Notes: generated by a model not told the origin, from the sequence alone. Counted from the first letter of the stretch, positions 34,906 through 45,509 are shown. The stretch is DNA of 64,000 nucleotides from Streptomyces sp. NRRL F-5126 (GCF_000721265.1 NZ_JOFZ01000005.1:248001-312000), one strand, 5' to 3'. Translations and numbers: made by a program.

Positions 34906-36129
34906 TCAGGCGCGGCGTGCGGCGAGCGGCCCCTCGGGGGCCAGAGCCAGCGCGGCGAAGCGCTCGCCGATGCGGCGGTGCGCGGCGGCGTCCGGATGGA
35001 GCTGGTCGGGCAGCGGCAGCTCGGCGAAGTCCGCCTCGCCGTACAGCTCGCGGCCGTCGAGGTAGTGCAGGTTCGGGTCGTCGGCCGCTCGCTCGCGCAC
35101 GATGCGGGCCAGCTCCTCCCGGATGACGTTGAGCGTCAGCTTCCCCGCCCGCACCTCGGCGGGATCGCCCAGGGCGCGGAACTGGAGCTGCCCGTCCTCC
35201 ATGTTCTCGAGGTCGGGGGCGCAAGGACCGGGAGTGTCCTCGTGGATGGGGCACAGCAGAGCCGAGACGACCAGCAGCGGCGTGGTGGGATGGCCCTCGC
35301 GGATGGTGTCGAGGAAGCCGTGCACCGCGGGGCCGAACGCCCGAAGCCGCATGAGGTCGGCGTTGACGACATTGATGCCGATCTTGAGACTGATCAGGTC
35401 GGCGGGCGTGTCGCGCAGCGCCCTGGCGGTGAACGGGTCGAGCAGGGCGCTGCCGCCGAACCCCAGGTTCGTCAGTTCCACGCCCGCGATCGAGGCGGCC
35501 AGCGCGGGCCACGTGGTGCTGGGGCTGTCGGCGTTGGAGCCGTGGCTGATGGAGCTTCCGTGGTGCAGCCACCTCGTGCGGCCGCTGTCCGTGACCGGCT
35601 CGACGGGGGCGTCGGTGCGCAGCGCGACCAGCTCGGTGATCTCCGTGTGAGGGAGCCAGATCGCGACCTCCTTGCCGCGGTCGGGCAGGCCGGCGAAACG
35701 GACCGTGCCGACCGGCCCCGGCTGCGTCTGCGTGGTCCCCGCGGCCATGTCGATCAGCAGGACGTTGCCGCCGGTCACGCTCGCCTGCGCGGCCGGCCGG
35801 CCGTCCACGAGCAGGTCGTAGCGCCCATCGGGGCGTGGCGGGACGCCCACGTACGCGTTCTTGGTGCGCAGGGTGTCCAGCTCGATGGCGGTGGCGCGGG
35901 TGCGGAACACCAGGCGCACTCCGGAGGGCTGGGCCTCCGCCATGGCCAGCTGGCCGTCGTTGTTCTGTGCGCGTGCCCGCGCCGGCAGCCGGTGCGGCAG
36001 CAGACCCCTCTCCCTTTGTTCGAGATCGAGCACACCGCGTAGCAGGGCGGCGGTGATGGGGGTGGTGATCAGGTCCGCCGCCCGGTGCGCGGCCGGGGCG
36101 TCGGGGGCGTCGTCGAGCCTGTCGTTCAT
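34906..36129 (-). CDS. SGNH/GDSL-family hydrolase
   Basis: 407 aa from ATG 36129; a GTG at 36165 would add 12 residues. A jelly-roll-like N-terminal half (LVFRTRATAIELDTL, YDLLVDGR) precedes the catalytic SGNH fold: GSSISHGSNA supplies the nucleophile (block I), GIN in LKIGINVVNA resembles block III, and DQLHPDAAAH the Asp-x-x-His pair. No signal peptide, so intracellular. Known enzymes of this two-domain build are carbohydrate esterases or lipases; the substrate is not clear. Convergent with the BlaB-like gene and divergent from htpX. Confidence 0.8.
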   Translation of the reverse strand: MNDRLDDAPDAPAAHRAADLITTPITAALLRGVLDLEQRERGLLPHRLPARARAQNNDGQLAMAEAQPSGVRLVFRTRATAIELDTLRTKNAYVGVPPRPDGRYDLLVDGRPAAQASVTGGNVLLIDMAAGTTQTQPGPVGTVRFAGLPDRGKEVAIWLPHTEITELVALRTDAPVEPVTDSGRTRWLHHGSSISHGSNADSPSTTWPALAASIAGVELTNLGFGGSALLDPFTARALRDTPADLISLKIGINVVNADLMRLRAFGPAVHGFLDTIREGHPTTPLLVVSALLCPIHEDTPGPCAPDLENMEDGQLQFRALGDPAEVRAGKLTLNVIREELARIVRERAADDPNLHYLDGRELYGEADFAELPLPDQLHPDAAAHRRIGERFAALALAPEGPLAARRA

Positions 36130-36252
36130 GGGGGGAAGTCTGCCGGTCGGGCGGGCGGACCGCACACCCGTTATTCATATCCCCCGCTTATCACGTTCGG
36201 ACGGGGAAAGGAGCAAGATGTAGGCGGGAGCGTGAAACGACGGAGGCGTTCG

Positions 36253-37158
36253 ATGACACAGACCCGCTACAAGCAGGACCGCGGACTGACCACCCGCATG
36301 GTGACCTCCATGTTCCTGATCGGCCTGCTCTACGTCGTGCTGGTGGGCGTGCTGCTTGTCGCGCTGGGCAAGTTCTGGCCGATCATCCTGGTACTCGCCG
36401 GGGTGCTCTTCGTCGTGCAGTTCTGGTTCAGCGACAAGATCGCCGCCTTCGGCATGGGCGCGCACGAGGTCACCCAGGAACAGGCACCCGCACTGCACGG
36501 CGCTGTCGACCGGATCTGTGCGCTCGCCGACATGCCCAAGCCCAAGGTCGCCATCGCACGCAGCGACATTCCGAACGCGTTCGCCACCGGCAGGAGCGAG
36601 CGCACCGCCCTGGTCTGCGTCACCACGGGCATGCTGCGCAGGCTGGAGCCCGAGGAGCTGGAGGGCGTACTCGCGCACGAGATGTCGCACGTCGCACACC
36701 GCGACGTCGCCGTGATGACGATCGCCTCGTTCCTCGGAGTGCTGGCGGGCGTGATCACCAGGATCGCGCTCTACAGCGGGCTGTCGAGGAGCGCGCGCAA
36801 CGCGGGCCCCGCCGGGCTCGCGATCCTGCTGGTCCCCGTGGTCAGCGCCGTGGTCTACGTGATCGGCTTCCTGCTGACGCGGCTGCTCTCGCGCTACCGC
36901 GAGCTCTCCGCCGACCGCACGGCCGCGCAGCTGACAGGCCGCCCCTCGGCGCTCGCCTCCGCGCTGACGAAGGTGAGCGGCCAGATGGCGCGGATCCCGA
37001 CGGAGGACCTGCGCAGGGCCGAGCCGTACAACGCCTTCTACTTCGTACCCGCGTTCTCGTCGAAGCAGAGCATCGGCCGGCTGTTCTCCTCGCACCCGAC
37101 GCTGGAACAGCGGCTCGAGCAGCTCGCCCGCATCTCCGTCGAACTCGGCCGCCCGTGA
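36253..37158 (+). CDS. htpX: M48 zinc metalloprotease HtpX
   Basis: 301 aa membrane protease. Two N-terminal transmembrane segments (about 18-55), the zinc motif HEMSHVAHRD near residue 138, two further hydrophobic segments, and the third ligand Glu in RYRELSADRTAA. It degrades damaged membrane proteins at the cytoplasmic face. ATG 36253 follows GGAGG with a six-base spacer. PspAB follows after 73 bases, a conserved pair in actinobacteria. Confidence 0.93.
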   Translation: MTQTRYKQDRGLTTRMVTSMFLIGLLYVVLVGVLLVALGKFWPIILVLAGVLFVVQFWFSDKIAAFGMGAHEVTQEQAPALHGAVDRICALADMPKPKVAIARSDIPNAFATGRSERTALVCVTTGMLRRLEPEELEGVLAHEMSHVAHRDVAVMTIASFLGVLAGVITRIALYSGLSRSARNAGPAGLAILLVPVVSAVVYVIGFLLTRLLSRYRELSADRTAAQLTGRPSALASALTKVSGQMARIPTEDLRRAEPYNAFYFVPAFSSKQSIGRLFSSHPTLEQRLEQLARISVELGRP

Positions 37159-37169
37159 TCGCGTACGGA

Positions 37170-37186
37170 CAGGGCCTTAGGCCCTG
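37170..37186 (+). terminator. Hairpin between htpX and pspAB
   Basis: CAGGGCC-TTA-GGCCCTG is a perfect 7-bp stem with a 3-base loop, 12 bases after the htpX stop; flanking GGAC and GTCC could extend it loosely. No T-run follows. It may attenuate read-through into the next gene or stabilise the htpX transcript. Confidence 0.5.
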
Positions 37187-37231
37187 CCTGGAGTCCGCCG
37201 ACGACATCCTCACAGGGAGGGGGTGGCCTGA

Positions 37232-37849
37232 GTGGGCCTCCTCGACACCATCCTCGGCCGGAGCAAACCCGTCCGCCCCGACCTCGACCAGCTCTTCGCC
37301 GTCCCGTCCGCCGCGCTGACCCTCAAGGCGGGGGCCGGCTACACGCCCACGGGCCTGGGCTCGGTGTGCTTCGCGGCCGTCGAGGGCGGCGGCTTCGCGA
37401 GGATCAAGCAGGACGTCGAGGACCTGCTGAACGCGTACGCCGACTCCGCCTCCGCCGACTCCGGCACCGACGCCGGCCGGGGGCGCCACCCCGTGGAGTT
37501 CAGCCAGGACTCGTACGGCTACACCTGGCTGCTCGCGCGTCGGCCGCCCGATGACACGGCTGCCCTGGTCAACGACCTGCACGCGGTCAACACCCTGCTG
37601 CAGGAGGGCGGGTTCGGCCCGCAGCTGCTCTGCTCCCTTGTCGGCTTCCGCGACGCCGACGAGCGGCCGCTCGCGCTCGTGTACCTCTACAAACGAGGTA
37701 GTTTCTACCCATTTGCCCCCGTTCCCGGCGCCACCGACAAGCGGGACAACCAGCGCGAACTCCAGGTCCGTGCCCTGCTCGGCAATGACCTGCGGGTCGA
37801 GCCCGACCTGGCCCGCTGGTTCCCCGTGTGGGGCGCACCGGGTTTGTGA
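37232..37849 (+). CDS. pspAB: PspA-associated protein PspAB
   Basis: 205 aa from GTG 37232, preceded by GGGAGGGGG. The N-terminus MGLLDTILGRSKPVRPDLDQLF and the block LNAYADSA...EFSQDSYGYTWLLARR are characteristic of PspAB, a soluble protein encoded next to htpX and thought to act with the phage-shock-type envelope stress system. No catalytic motif. A hairpin at 37850-37864 separates it from the convergent lpd gene. Confidence 0.88.
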   Translation: MGLLDTILGRSKPVRPDLDQLFAVPSAALTLKAGAGYTPTGLGSVCFAAVEGGGFARIKQDVEDLLNAYADSASADSGTDAGRGRHPVEFSQDSYGYTWLLARRPPDDTAALVNDLHAVNTLLQEGGFGPQLLCSLVGFRDADERPLALVYLYKRGSFYPFAPVPGATDKRDNQRELQVRALLGNDLRVEPDLARWFPVWGAPGL

Positions 37850-37864
37850 CCGGCCTACGGCCGG
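37850..37864. terminator. Hairpin between convergent pspAB and lpd
   Basis: CCGGCC-TAC-GGCCGG, a 6-bp stem right after the pspAB stop and ten bases from the lpd stop; usable from both strands. No T-run. Confidence 0.45.
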
Positions 37865-37873
37865 CGCTCGGCG

Positions 37874-39274
<1,401 letters not shown>

Positions 39275-39313
39275 AGAAGGACAATCCTCATGCCGCCCGT
39301 GCCGGCATGCAAC

Positions 39314-39352
39314 CCGATCGCCACGATCGGGGGACGCGATCGTGGCGATCGG
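39314..39352 (-). terminator. 16-bp perfect stem after the asparaginase gene
   Basis: CCGATCGCCACGATCG and its exact complement (39337-39352) flank a 7-base loop. It lies between the asparaginase stop and the lpd start on the same strand, so it should end the asparaginase transcript. No T-run, as usual in high-GC actinomycetes. Confidence 0.75.
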
Positions 39353-39365
39353 TGCGCCGCCCGCG

Positions 39366-40313
39366 TCAGAACGTGGGGCGGACGGCGCCGACCACCTCGC
39401 CGTGGCCGAGCACCGGCGCGGTGGCGAGCGCGCTGAGCGTCTCGTCGCCCTCCACGTCCACCCCGAGGCGGCGCAGCGCCGCGACCATCACCACGGGGCG
39501 CGACCGCTGCGAGCCGTCCGCGATCTTGAGCGATACCGCCGAACCGTCCGGCAGGCCCAGCGCGTACACGCCCTCGGCCCCGTCCTTGGCGATCGCGCCC
39601 GGCAGTGCGCCCATGAGCCGGGTGACGTCACGGCCCGTGCCGCCGACGTAGCGCGGGTGGGTGTTCATCGCGCGGGCCACGCGGTGTTCGAGGCTGCCCT
39701 CGGGCGCCGACGCCATGCGGCCGAAGGCACGGGCCAGGCCGCGCAGGCTGATGGCGAACAGGGGCGCGCCGCAGCCGTCGACGCCCGTGGACGCGACCTT
39801 CTCGCCCGCCATGTCCTCCAGCGTCTCGCGCAGGCCGTCCTGGAGCGGGTGGTGCGGGTCGAGGTACGTGTCCGTGTCCCACCCGTTCGCGACGCATGTC
39901 GCCAGCATCGCGGCGTGCTTGCCCGAGCAGTTCATCGTCAGCGGGGACGGCTGCCCGCCGCCCGCGAGGTACGCGCGCAGCGCACCCTCGCCGATCGGCA
40001 GGGCCGCCGTGCAGCGCAGGGCGTCCGTGCCGAGGCCGGCCGACGCGAGGATCGCCCGCACGCCGTCCAGGTGTATGTCCTCACCCGAGTGGCTCGCGCA
40101 CCCGAGCGCCAGCAGCTCGCCGTCCAGGCCGAGCCCGGCGCGGAGCATGCCGAGCGCCTGGAGGGGCTTGTTGGAGGAGCGCGGGTACATCGGGGCGTCG
40201 ACGTCCCCGATGCGCAGGATCTCGGAACCGTCCGGGCCGGTCGCGAGGACCGTCCCGTGGTGCACGGACTCCAGGAAGTCCCCACGCCAGACCTCGGCCA
40301 CCACGCTGTGCAT
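39366..40313 (-). CDS. L-asparaginase II-type (Rhizobium etli-like, thermolabile class)
   Basis: 315 aa. Not the AnsA/AnsB fold: sequence shows the beta-lactamase-like asparaginase family with [13 protein letters not shown] (Ser-x-x-Lys), the cysteine-containing [12 protein letters not shown] and CSGKHAAML, and GCGAPLF. It hydrolyses asparagine to aspartate and ammonia in the cytoplasm. It diverges from a GntR regulator across a region with four copies of a TTGACAG motif, so that regulator probably controls it. Confidence 0.9.
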   Translation of the reverse strand: MHSVVAEVWRGDFLESVHHGTVLATGPDGSEILRIGDVDAPMYPRSSNKPLQALGMLRAGLGLDGELLALGCASHSGEDIHLDGVRAILASAGLGTDALRCTAALPIGEGALRAYLAGGGQPSPLTMNCSGKHAAMLATCVANGWDTDTYLDPHHPLQDGLRETLEDMAGEKVASTGVDGCGAPLFAISLRGLARAFGRMASAPEGSLEHRVARAMNTHPRYVGGTGRDVTRLMGALPGAIAKDGAEGVYALGLPDGSAVSLKIADGSQRSRPVVMVAALRRLGVDVEGDETLSALATAPVLGHGEVVGAVRPTF

Positions 40314-40346
40314 CAGTACGTCCGCCTTCCAGTACGCGAGTCAACT

Positions 40347-40450
40347 GTTGACAGTTATCACTTGGCGCGGAAGCTGTCGAGTGCGGGGGTGATTTCGCGG
40401 CAGGCCCTTGACAGCTGCGGAAACGCCCCTGTCAACTGGCGACTGTCAAC
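40347..40450. promoter_or_regulatory. Four-copy GTTGACAG/CTGTCAAC operator array
   Basis: In the 167-base divergent region the octamer occurs as GTTGACAG (40347-40354), CTTGACAG (40407-40414), CTGTCAAC (40429-40436) and CTGTCAAC (40443-40450). The copies at 40407 and 40429 form an inverted pair. TTGACA is also a good -35 hexamer, so binding would block RNA polymerase. Natural candidate binder: the adjacent GntR/FCD protein. Confidence 0.6.
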
Positions 40451-40480
40451 ACTTTGCACGATCGGAGGAGGCGTCGTCAC

Positions 40481-41131
40481 ATGAGCGGAACCCTGCAGCG
40501 CGGCCTCGCCGTCCAGATCGCCGAGGTGTTGCGTGAACGCCTGCTCGGCGGCCATCTGCGACCGGGGACACGGATCAACGAGGTGGTGCTCGCCCGGGAG
40601 CTCGGAACCAGCCGGGGACCCCTGCGCGAGGCCGTGCGGCAACTCGTCAGCGAGGGCCTGCTCGTGCACAACCCCAACCGTGGAGCCACCGTGTTCGCGG
40701 CGGGGCCGGACGACGTGCGGGCCCTGTTCGAACTACGCACCGCGCTGGAGACGGCGTCCGCCCGGCTCGCCGCCGAGCGGCGCGACGACAAGGACGTCGC
40801 CGCCCTGCGCTCGGCCTGCGCACGGGCACGCAAGACCATCCAGGGCGGCAGACGCTTCGTGCACCGTCTTGACCTGGACTTCCACCGGACCCTGACGGAC
40901 ACGGCACGCAGCCCCCGCGTCGCGGAACAGCTGTGGCGGGTGCAGCAGCAGATCATCCTGCTGCGCAGCCCGCTGGAGGTCCCGGCGGCGCACACCGCCG
41001 ACTCCCTCGACGACCACGAGGAGATCACCGCCGCTGTCGCGGACGGCGACGGCGATCGGGCCACCGCGCTCATGCGCCTCCATCTCGGACGGGTGCTGGC
41101 CCACATGACGGCCTCCCTGACCGCAGGCTGA
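40481..41131 (+). CDS. GntR-family regulator, FadR/FCD type
   Basis: 216 aa; ATG 40481 follows GGAGGAGG. The N-terminal winged helix (VLRERLLGGHLRPGTRINEV, ARELGTSRGPLREAVRQL) and the all-helical FCD domain (FELRTALETASARLAAER, HRLDLDFHRTL, DDHEEITAAVADGD with the metal/ligand histidines) are typical. Regulators of this class sense small organic acids. Neighbours suggest asparagine/aspartate or a carboxylate: asparaginase upstream (divergent) and an NhaC-type antiporter 181 bases downstream. Confidence 0.9.
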   Translation: MSGTLQRGLAVQIAEVLRERLLGGHLRPGTRINEVVLARELGTSRGPLREAVRQLVSEGLLVHNPNRGATVFAAGPDDVRALFELRTALETASARLAAERRDDKDVAALRSACARARKTIQGGRRFVHRLDLDFHRTLTDTARSPRVAEQLWRVQQQIILLRSPLEVPAAHTADSLDDHEEITAAVADGDGDRATALMRLHLGRVLAHMTASLTAG

Positions 41132-41312
41132 TCCCTGCCGGGGACGCCCACCCCGCCGGCCGCGGTCATCGTGCCCACGGCGCGGCCGCGCGACCCGCGC
41201 GCAGACCCCCGTACACGGCCCAGGCCCACGGCCCGCGGCCGCCGCCACCCGCGGACGTGTCTTCCTTCGTCCGCCGACCCCGCCCGTCCCGCCGGGCCAC
41301 TGGAGAACCCGC

Positions 41313-42794
41313 ATGACCGACCCCTCCACCGCGGCGGCGCCCCCGCGCGAGCGCCGCACGCCAGGACTGCTCGTCGCCGCGCTGCCCGTGGTGCTGATGC
41401 TGACCCTCATGATCGCGGGGACTGTCTGGCTCGGCCTCGACCCCGTGGTCCTGCTGGTGGCGGCCTGCGTCGTCGCCGGTGTGATCGCCTGGCGGCTCGG
41501 CGTCACCTGGGACGAGATGCTCGGGGGCATCCGGGAGAAGATCGACGCCGCGATGCCCGCGCTGCTGATCCTCATCTCCATCGGCATGCTCATCGGCACC
41601 TGGACGCTGAGCGGCACGATCCCCATGATCGTCGACTGGGGCCTCAAGGTCATCGAGCCGTCGTGGATCGTGGTGCTCGCGTTCCTGATCACCATGGTCG
41701 TCTCGACGGTGACGGGCACATCCTGGGGCTCGGTCGGCACCGTCGGCGTCGCCCTGATCGGCGTGGCCGACGGGCTGGGGGTCTCCCTGCCGATGACCGC
41801 GGGCGCCATCGTCTCCGGGGCCTACTTCGGCGACAAGATGTCCCCGATGTCGGACACCACCAACCTGGCGCCCGCCGTGGCCGGTTCGACGCTCTTCGAG
41901 CACATCAGGCACCTCCTCTACACGACAGGACCGGCCGCGGTGCTCGCCGGCGTCCTCTACCTGGTGCTGGGCCGCACCCAGCACGCGGACGCGCACGCCG
42001 CCCAGCGCACCGACGCGCTGCACGCCGTGCTGGAGCAGGGGTTCCACTTCAACCTGCTGCTCCTGCTGCCGCCCGCTGTGGTGCTCGCGGGAGCGCTCAT
42101 GAAGAAGCCGCCGCTGCCGGTCATCATCGCCTCGTCCGCGGTGGCCGGGATCCTGGGCGCCGCCGTCCAGGGCTTCTCGCTCCAGCAGGTCTCCGCCTCG
42201 GCCTCGACCGGTTTCACCACCTCCATGCTGGGCGGTCACGGCGGCGTCGACCCCCACCACCTGCCCGCGGCGGTGGGCACGCTGCTCAACCGCGGCGGCA
42301 TGTCGTCCATGGTGTCGACCGTGCTGATCGGCCTCGCCGGGTTCGCGTTCGCGGGCATCCTGACCGAGACCGGCTGCCTGGACGTCCTGATGCGCCGGCT
42401 GCTCGGCAAGGTACGCAGGACGGGCGGGATCATCCTCGCCACCTCGATGAGTTCGGTGGGCGCGGCGTTCGCGATGGGCGTCTCGTACCTGACGATCATC
42501 GTGCCGGGACAGGCGTTCAAGGACGTCTACCCGCAGCGCGGACTCGCGCCGAAGAACCTGTCGCGCACCCTGGAGGACTCCGGCACCGTCTTCGTGCCGC
42601 TCGTGCCGTGGACCGAGGCCGCCACCTACATGTCCACGACCCTCGGCGTCGCGACCATGGCGTACGCGCCCTACGCGTTCCTGAACTACTTCGGCGTGAT
42701 CATCGCCGTGATCTGCGGCTACACCGGATTCGGCATCGCCCGCCAGGAGCCGGCGCGCCAGGCGGCCGAGGAGCCCGTGCCCACCACGGTCTGA
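41313..42794 (+). CDS. nhaC: NhaC-family Na+/H+ antiporter
   Basis: 493 aa with about 11-12 membrane helices. Family motifs: TGTSWGSVGTVGVALIGVA and GAIVSGAYFGDKMSPMSDTTNLA, with the conserved charged/polar SDTTN in the transport core. NhaC relatives swap Na+ for protons, malate for lactate or amino acids; which applies here cannot be read. Its position behind the GntR gene suggests a carboxylate or amino-acid link. A hairpin follows at 42797. Confidence 0.88.
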   Translation: MTDPSTAAAPPRERRTPGLLVAALPVVLMLTLMIAGTVWLGLDPVVLLVAACVVAGVIAWRLGVTWDEMLGGIREKIDAAMPALLILISIGMLIGTWTLSGTIPMIVDWGLKVIEPSWIVVLAFLITMVVSTVTGTSWGSVGTVGVALIGVADGLGVSLPMTAGAIVSGAYFGDKMSPMSDTTNLAPAVAGSTLFEHIRHLLYTTGPAAVLAGVLYLVLGRTQHADAHAAQRTDALHAVLEQGFHFNLLLLLPPAVVLAGALMKKPPLPVIIASSAVAGILGAAVQGFSLQQVSASASTGFTTSMLGGHGGVDPHHLPAAVGTLLNRGGMSSMVSTVLIGLAGFAFAGILTETGCLDVLMRRLLGKVRRTGGIILATSMSSVGAAFAMGVSYLTIIVPGQAFKDVYPQRGLAPKNLSRTLEDSGTVFVPLVPWTEAATYMSTTLGVATMAYAPYAFLNYFGVIIAVICGYTGFGIARQEPARQAAEEPVPTTV

Positions 42795-42796
42795 CA

Positions 42797-42816
42797 CGCG
42801 GGGACGCGGCCCCGCG
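42797..42816. terminator. Hairpin after the nhaC gene
   Basis: CGCGGGG-ACGCGG-CCCCGCG, a 7-bp perfect stem three bases after the stop, between convergent genes. Confidence 0.5.
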
Positions 42817-42919
42817 CACGTGCCGCGGGCGCGCCCGCAGGGCCTGACGCGGCGCCGGGCGGGAAAGCGGGCCCCCGTTCGGCGGCCGCCGTGTCCCGGC
42901 GAGCGGCTGAGACCGTGCC

Positions 42920-43786
42920 TCAGCCGAGCGGCGGCCGCCCCGCGGGCCCCGGCCCCTCCCGCATCGCGCGGTAGACCTCCGCCGCCGCGCGGGAGAAGCC
43001 GTCCGGCACTCCGAGTCCGGCCATCGCCTCCGCCGCCTCGTCCATCTCACCGGCCCAGCGCCACGCCCTGTCGCCTGCCTTCGCCGACAACGCCGAGAGC
43101 CGCTCGTCCAGGTCGAGTCCGTTCCTCGCCAGTTCGGCCCGCAGTTCCGCGTCCACCCCGGCGCTCTGAGCGGCGCGCTCCATCAGCGCCCAGACCGCCG
43201 GCAGCGCCTTGCTCTGCAGCGCGAAGCACGCCTTGAGCGCCGAGGCGCGCCCCGGCTGCGCGCCCAGCGTCCTCGCGGCGAACGGCGTGGAGTCGAACAG
43301 GGCCGCCACCGCCTCGGCGTGCCGTCCCGAGAGCCACAGCACGCTCCGCCCCGGTTCCCACGCGGGAGGCCCGATCACCGCGCCGTCCACCACCTGCCCG
43401 GGACCGAACAGGCCGGCGATCCGCCGGACGGTCGCGGGGGAGACCGCGTTGGCGTCCACGTACAGGGGACGGTGGCCGCCCTCTCCGCCGGCCGCCAGAG
43501 CTTCCGCCACCCGCGCCGCCGTGTCGAACGCCGCGTGAGGCGGGCAGATCGAGACGATCAGATCGCAGCGGCGTGCCAGGGCCGCGATGTCCGCGACGGC
43601 GACGAGGTCGGCGAGTTCCGCGCGCTTCGCCGTGGCGTCCGAGCGTCCGGCCGCGGCCCAGAGCACTCCCCCCGCCCGAGCCTTGAGCGCGGCTCCGAGC
43701 GCGGCGCCCATCGCGCCGGGGTGCAGGACGCCGACCACCGGCCGCCGGCCGGGCCAACCCGCTCCGGCCTGTCCGTCCTCGCTCAT
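42920..43786 (-). CDS. NAD(P)-dependent beta-hydroxyacid-dehydrogenase-like protein (DUF1932 type)
   Basis: 288 aa. A 6PGDH-like Rossmann domain begins VVGVLHPGAMGAALGAAL, with LIVSICPPHAAFDTAARVA and VDANAVSPATVRR; the C-terminal helical part has the conserved lysine in ALKACFALQSKAL. This matches the DUF1932 subgroup of hydroxyisobutyrate dehydrogenase relatives; substrate unknown. I choose ATG 43786 because GAGGAGG sits five bases upstream; ATG 43816 is the alternative. It diverges from the NCS2 permease. Confidence 0.8.
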   Translation of the reverse strand: MSEDGQAGAGWPGRRPVVGVLHPGAMGAALGAALKARAGGVLWAAAGRSDATAKRAELADLVAVADIAALARRCDLIVSICPPHAAFDTAARVAEALAAGGEGGHRPLYVDANAVSPATVRRIAGLFGPGQVVDGAVIGPPAWEPGRSVLWLSGRHAEAVAALFDSTPFAARTLGAQPGRASALKACFALQSKALPAVWALMERAAQSAGVDAELRAELARNGLDLDERLSALSAKAGDRAWRWAGEMDEAAEAMAGLGVPDGFSRAAAEVYRAMREGPGPAGRPPLG

Positions 43787-43874
43787 CGCGGCCTCCTCGT
43801 CGGCGTGTTCCGCCATTGTCCACCGGCCGTCGCGCGTGGTGGGGTGCGTCCTGATCGCGGCGGTGCCCGATCCC

Positions 43875-43903
43875 TTGACCGCCCCAACGGCGCACATTAC
43901 ATT
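43875..43903 (+). promoter_or_regulatory. Housekeeping-type promoter of the NCS2 permease gene
   Basis: TTGACC (43875-43880), 17 bases, then TACATT (43898-43903): a near-consensus -35/-10 pair for the main sigma factor of Streptomyces, in an AT-rich pocket. The start of transcription would fall at about 43910, inside the left arm of the inverted repeat described next. Confidence 0.7.
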
Positions 43904-43904
43904 C

Positions 43905-43951
43905 ATTCCGCATGACAGAACAACAATTTCATAATGCGGAATAGCGGAATT
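43905..43951. promoter_or_regulatory. Inverted-repeat operator at the NCS2 permease start site
   Basis: ATTCCGCAT (43905-43913) and its exact complement ATGCGGAAT (43934-43942) flank 20 bases; a further direct copy AGCGGAAT follows at 43943-43950. The array covers the expected transcription start, so a repressor is likely. The binder is not known; GCGGAAT-type half-sites are seen for several actinobacterial regulators. Confidence 0.65.
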
Positions 43952-44033
43952 TGTCGAGTAGTTCTCGTACCACCTCCCTGGAGCGAAAGTGTGCGGCCAC
44001 GGCCGACGCTGGAGGACGAACGGAGGAGCCGCA

Positions 44034-45503
44034 GTGGCAAAGATGCCCGGGTTCAGCAGGTTGAGCACCACAGGTGACGCGCCGACAGGGGGCCCCGCGG
44101 AGCCGGCCGCCCCGCACCCCGTCGACGAGAGACTGCCGCCGCTGCGGATGGCGGCCACCGGCCTCCAGCACGTCGCGGCCATGTACGCGGGAGTCGTCGC
44201 GCCACCGCTGATCGTCGGAGCGGCCATCGGCCTCTCGGCCAAGGACCTCACATTCCTCACCGGCGCCTGCCTGTTCACCGCGGGCCTCGCCACGTTCCTC
44301 CAGACGCTCGGCGTCTGGAAGATCGGCTGCAGGCTGCCGTTCGTGAACGGGGTGACCTTCGGCGGCGTGGCCCCCATGCTCGCGGTCGTGGCGTCGACGA
44401 AGGACAAACACGACGCGCTCCCGGTGATATTCGGCGCCGTGATCGTCGCGGGAGTCCTGGGCTACATCGCCGCCCCGTACTTCTCCCGCATGGTGCGGTT
44501 CTTCCCGCCGGTCGTCACCGGCACCGTGATCACACTGATAGGCGTCTCGCTGCTGCCCGTCGCCTTCGAGTGGATGCAGGGGCCCGACGCGGGCGCCAAG
44601 GACTACGGCTCCCTCGGGAACCTCGCCCTGGCCGGGGCCACACTCGTCATCATCCTCGTCCTGCGCCGCTTCACCAGCGGGTTCGTCAAGCAGATCGCTG
44701 TCCTGCTCGGCATGGTCGCGGGCACGCTCGTCGCCATCCCGTTCGGTGCGACGGACTTCGGTCCTGTCGTGCACGCCGATGTCGTCGGCTTCCCCACGCC
44801 CTTCCACTTCGGCGCACCGCAGTTCGGGGTGGCCCCGATCGTCTCCATGTGCATCGTGATGCTGGTCTGCCTGACCGAGTCGACGGCCGACATGCTGGCG
44901 CTCGGGGAGATCGTGGAACGCCCCGCGGACGAGCGCACCATCGCGGCCGGCCTGCGCGCCGACACGCTGGGGTCGGCGCTGAGCCCGCTGTTCAACGGGT
45001 TCATGTGCAGCGCCTTCGCGCAGAACATCGGCCTCGTCGCGATGACGAGGATCCGCAGCCGCTTCGTCGTGGCCGTGGGCGGCGGCTTCCTCGTGCTGAT
45101 GGGCCTGTGCCCGATGGCCGCTTCGCTGATCGCCGTCGTACCGCGTCCGGTGCTCGGCGGAGCGGGCGTCGTCCTGTTCGGCTCCGTGGCGGCGAGCGGC
45201 GTGCAGACGCTCACCAAGGCGAACCTGGTGAAGGACAACAACGTGATGATCGTCGCCGTTTCCCTGGCCGTCGGGCTCATACCCATCGCCGCGCCCGACT
45301 TCTACCACGCCTTCCCCGACCGGGCGAGGATCGTCCTGGACTCCGGCATCTCCACCGGGTGCGTCGTGGCGGTGCTGCTCAACCTGCTGTTCCACCACAC
45401 CGGCAGGCGCGCACGCGTCGGGACGGCGCCGGCGGTGATGGAACCGGCGGCGGAGATACCGTCGCCGCGGACGCAGGTGGGTGCGCCCGGCGGCGCCGCC
45501 TGA
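44034..45503 (+). CDS. Nucleobase:cation symporter-2 (xanthine/uracil/uric acid permease)
   Basis: 489 aa from GTG 44034 with GGAGGAG five bases upstream. About 14 membrane helices; family blocks include MAATGLQHVAAMYAGVVAPP, the GxxFxG segments and TESTADMLALGEIV with the substrate-site Glu, then NGFMCSAFAQNIGLVAMT. This matches the xanthine/urate branch of NCS2. It likely imports purines. The nearby PucR-type protein is encoded convergently. Confidence 0.9.
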   Translation: MAKMPGFSRLSTTGDAPTGGPAEPAAPHPVDERLPPLRMAATGLQHVAAMYAGVVAPPLIVGAAIGLSAKDLTFLTGACLFTAGLATFLQTLGVWKIGCRLPFVNGVTFGGVAPMLAVVASTKDKHDALPVIFGAVIVAGVLGYIAAPYFSRMVRFFPPVVTGTVITLIGVSLLPVAFEWMQGPDAGAKDYGSLGNLALAGATLVIILVLRRFTSGFVKQIAVLLGMVAGTLVAIPFGATDFGPVVHADVVGFPTPFHFGAPQFGVAPIVSMCIVMLVCLTESTADMLALGEIVERPADERTIAAGLRADTLGSALSPLFNGFMCSAFAQNIGLVAMTRIRSRFVVAVGGGFLVLMGLCPMAASLIAVVPRPVLGGAGVVLFGSVAASGVQTLTKANLVKDNNVMIVAVSLAVGLIPIAAPDFYHAFPDRARIVLDSGISTGCVVAVLLNLLFHHTGRRARVGTAPAVMEPAAEIPSPRTQVGAPGGAA

Positions 45504-45509
45504 GGCAGT

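Noticed and set aside
43929..45398. 489-codon minus-strand frame opposite the NCS2 permease
   Set aside because: Asp/His/Arg-rich shadow without domain; the plus frame has complete permease motifs.
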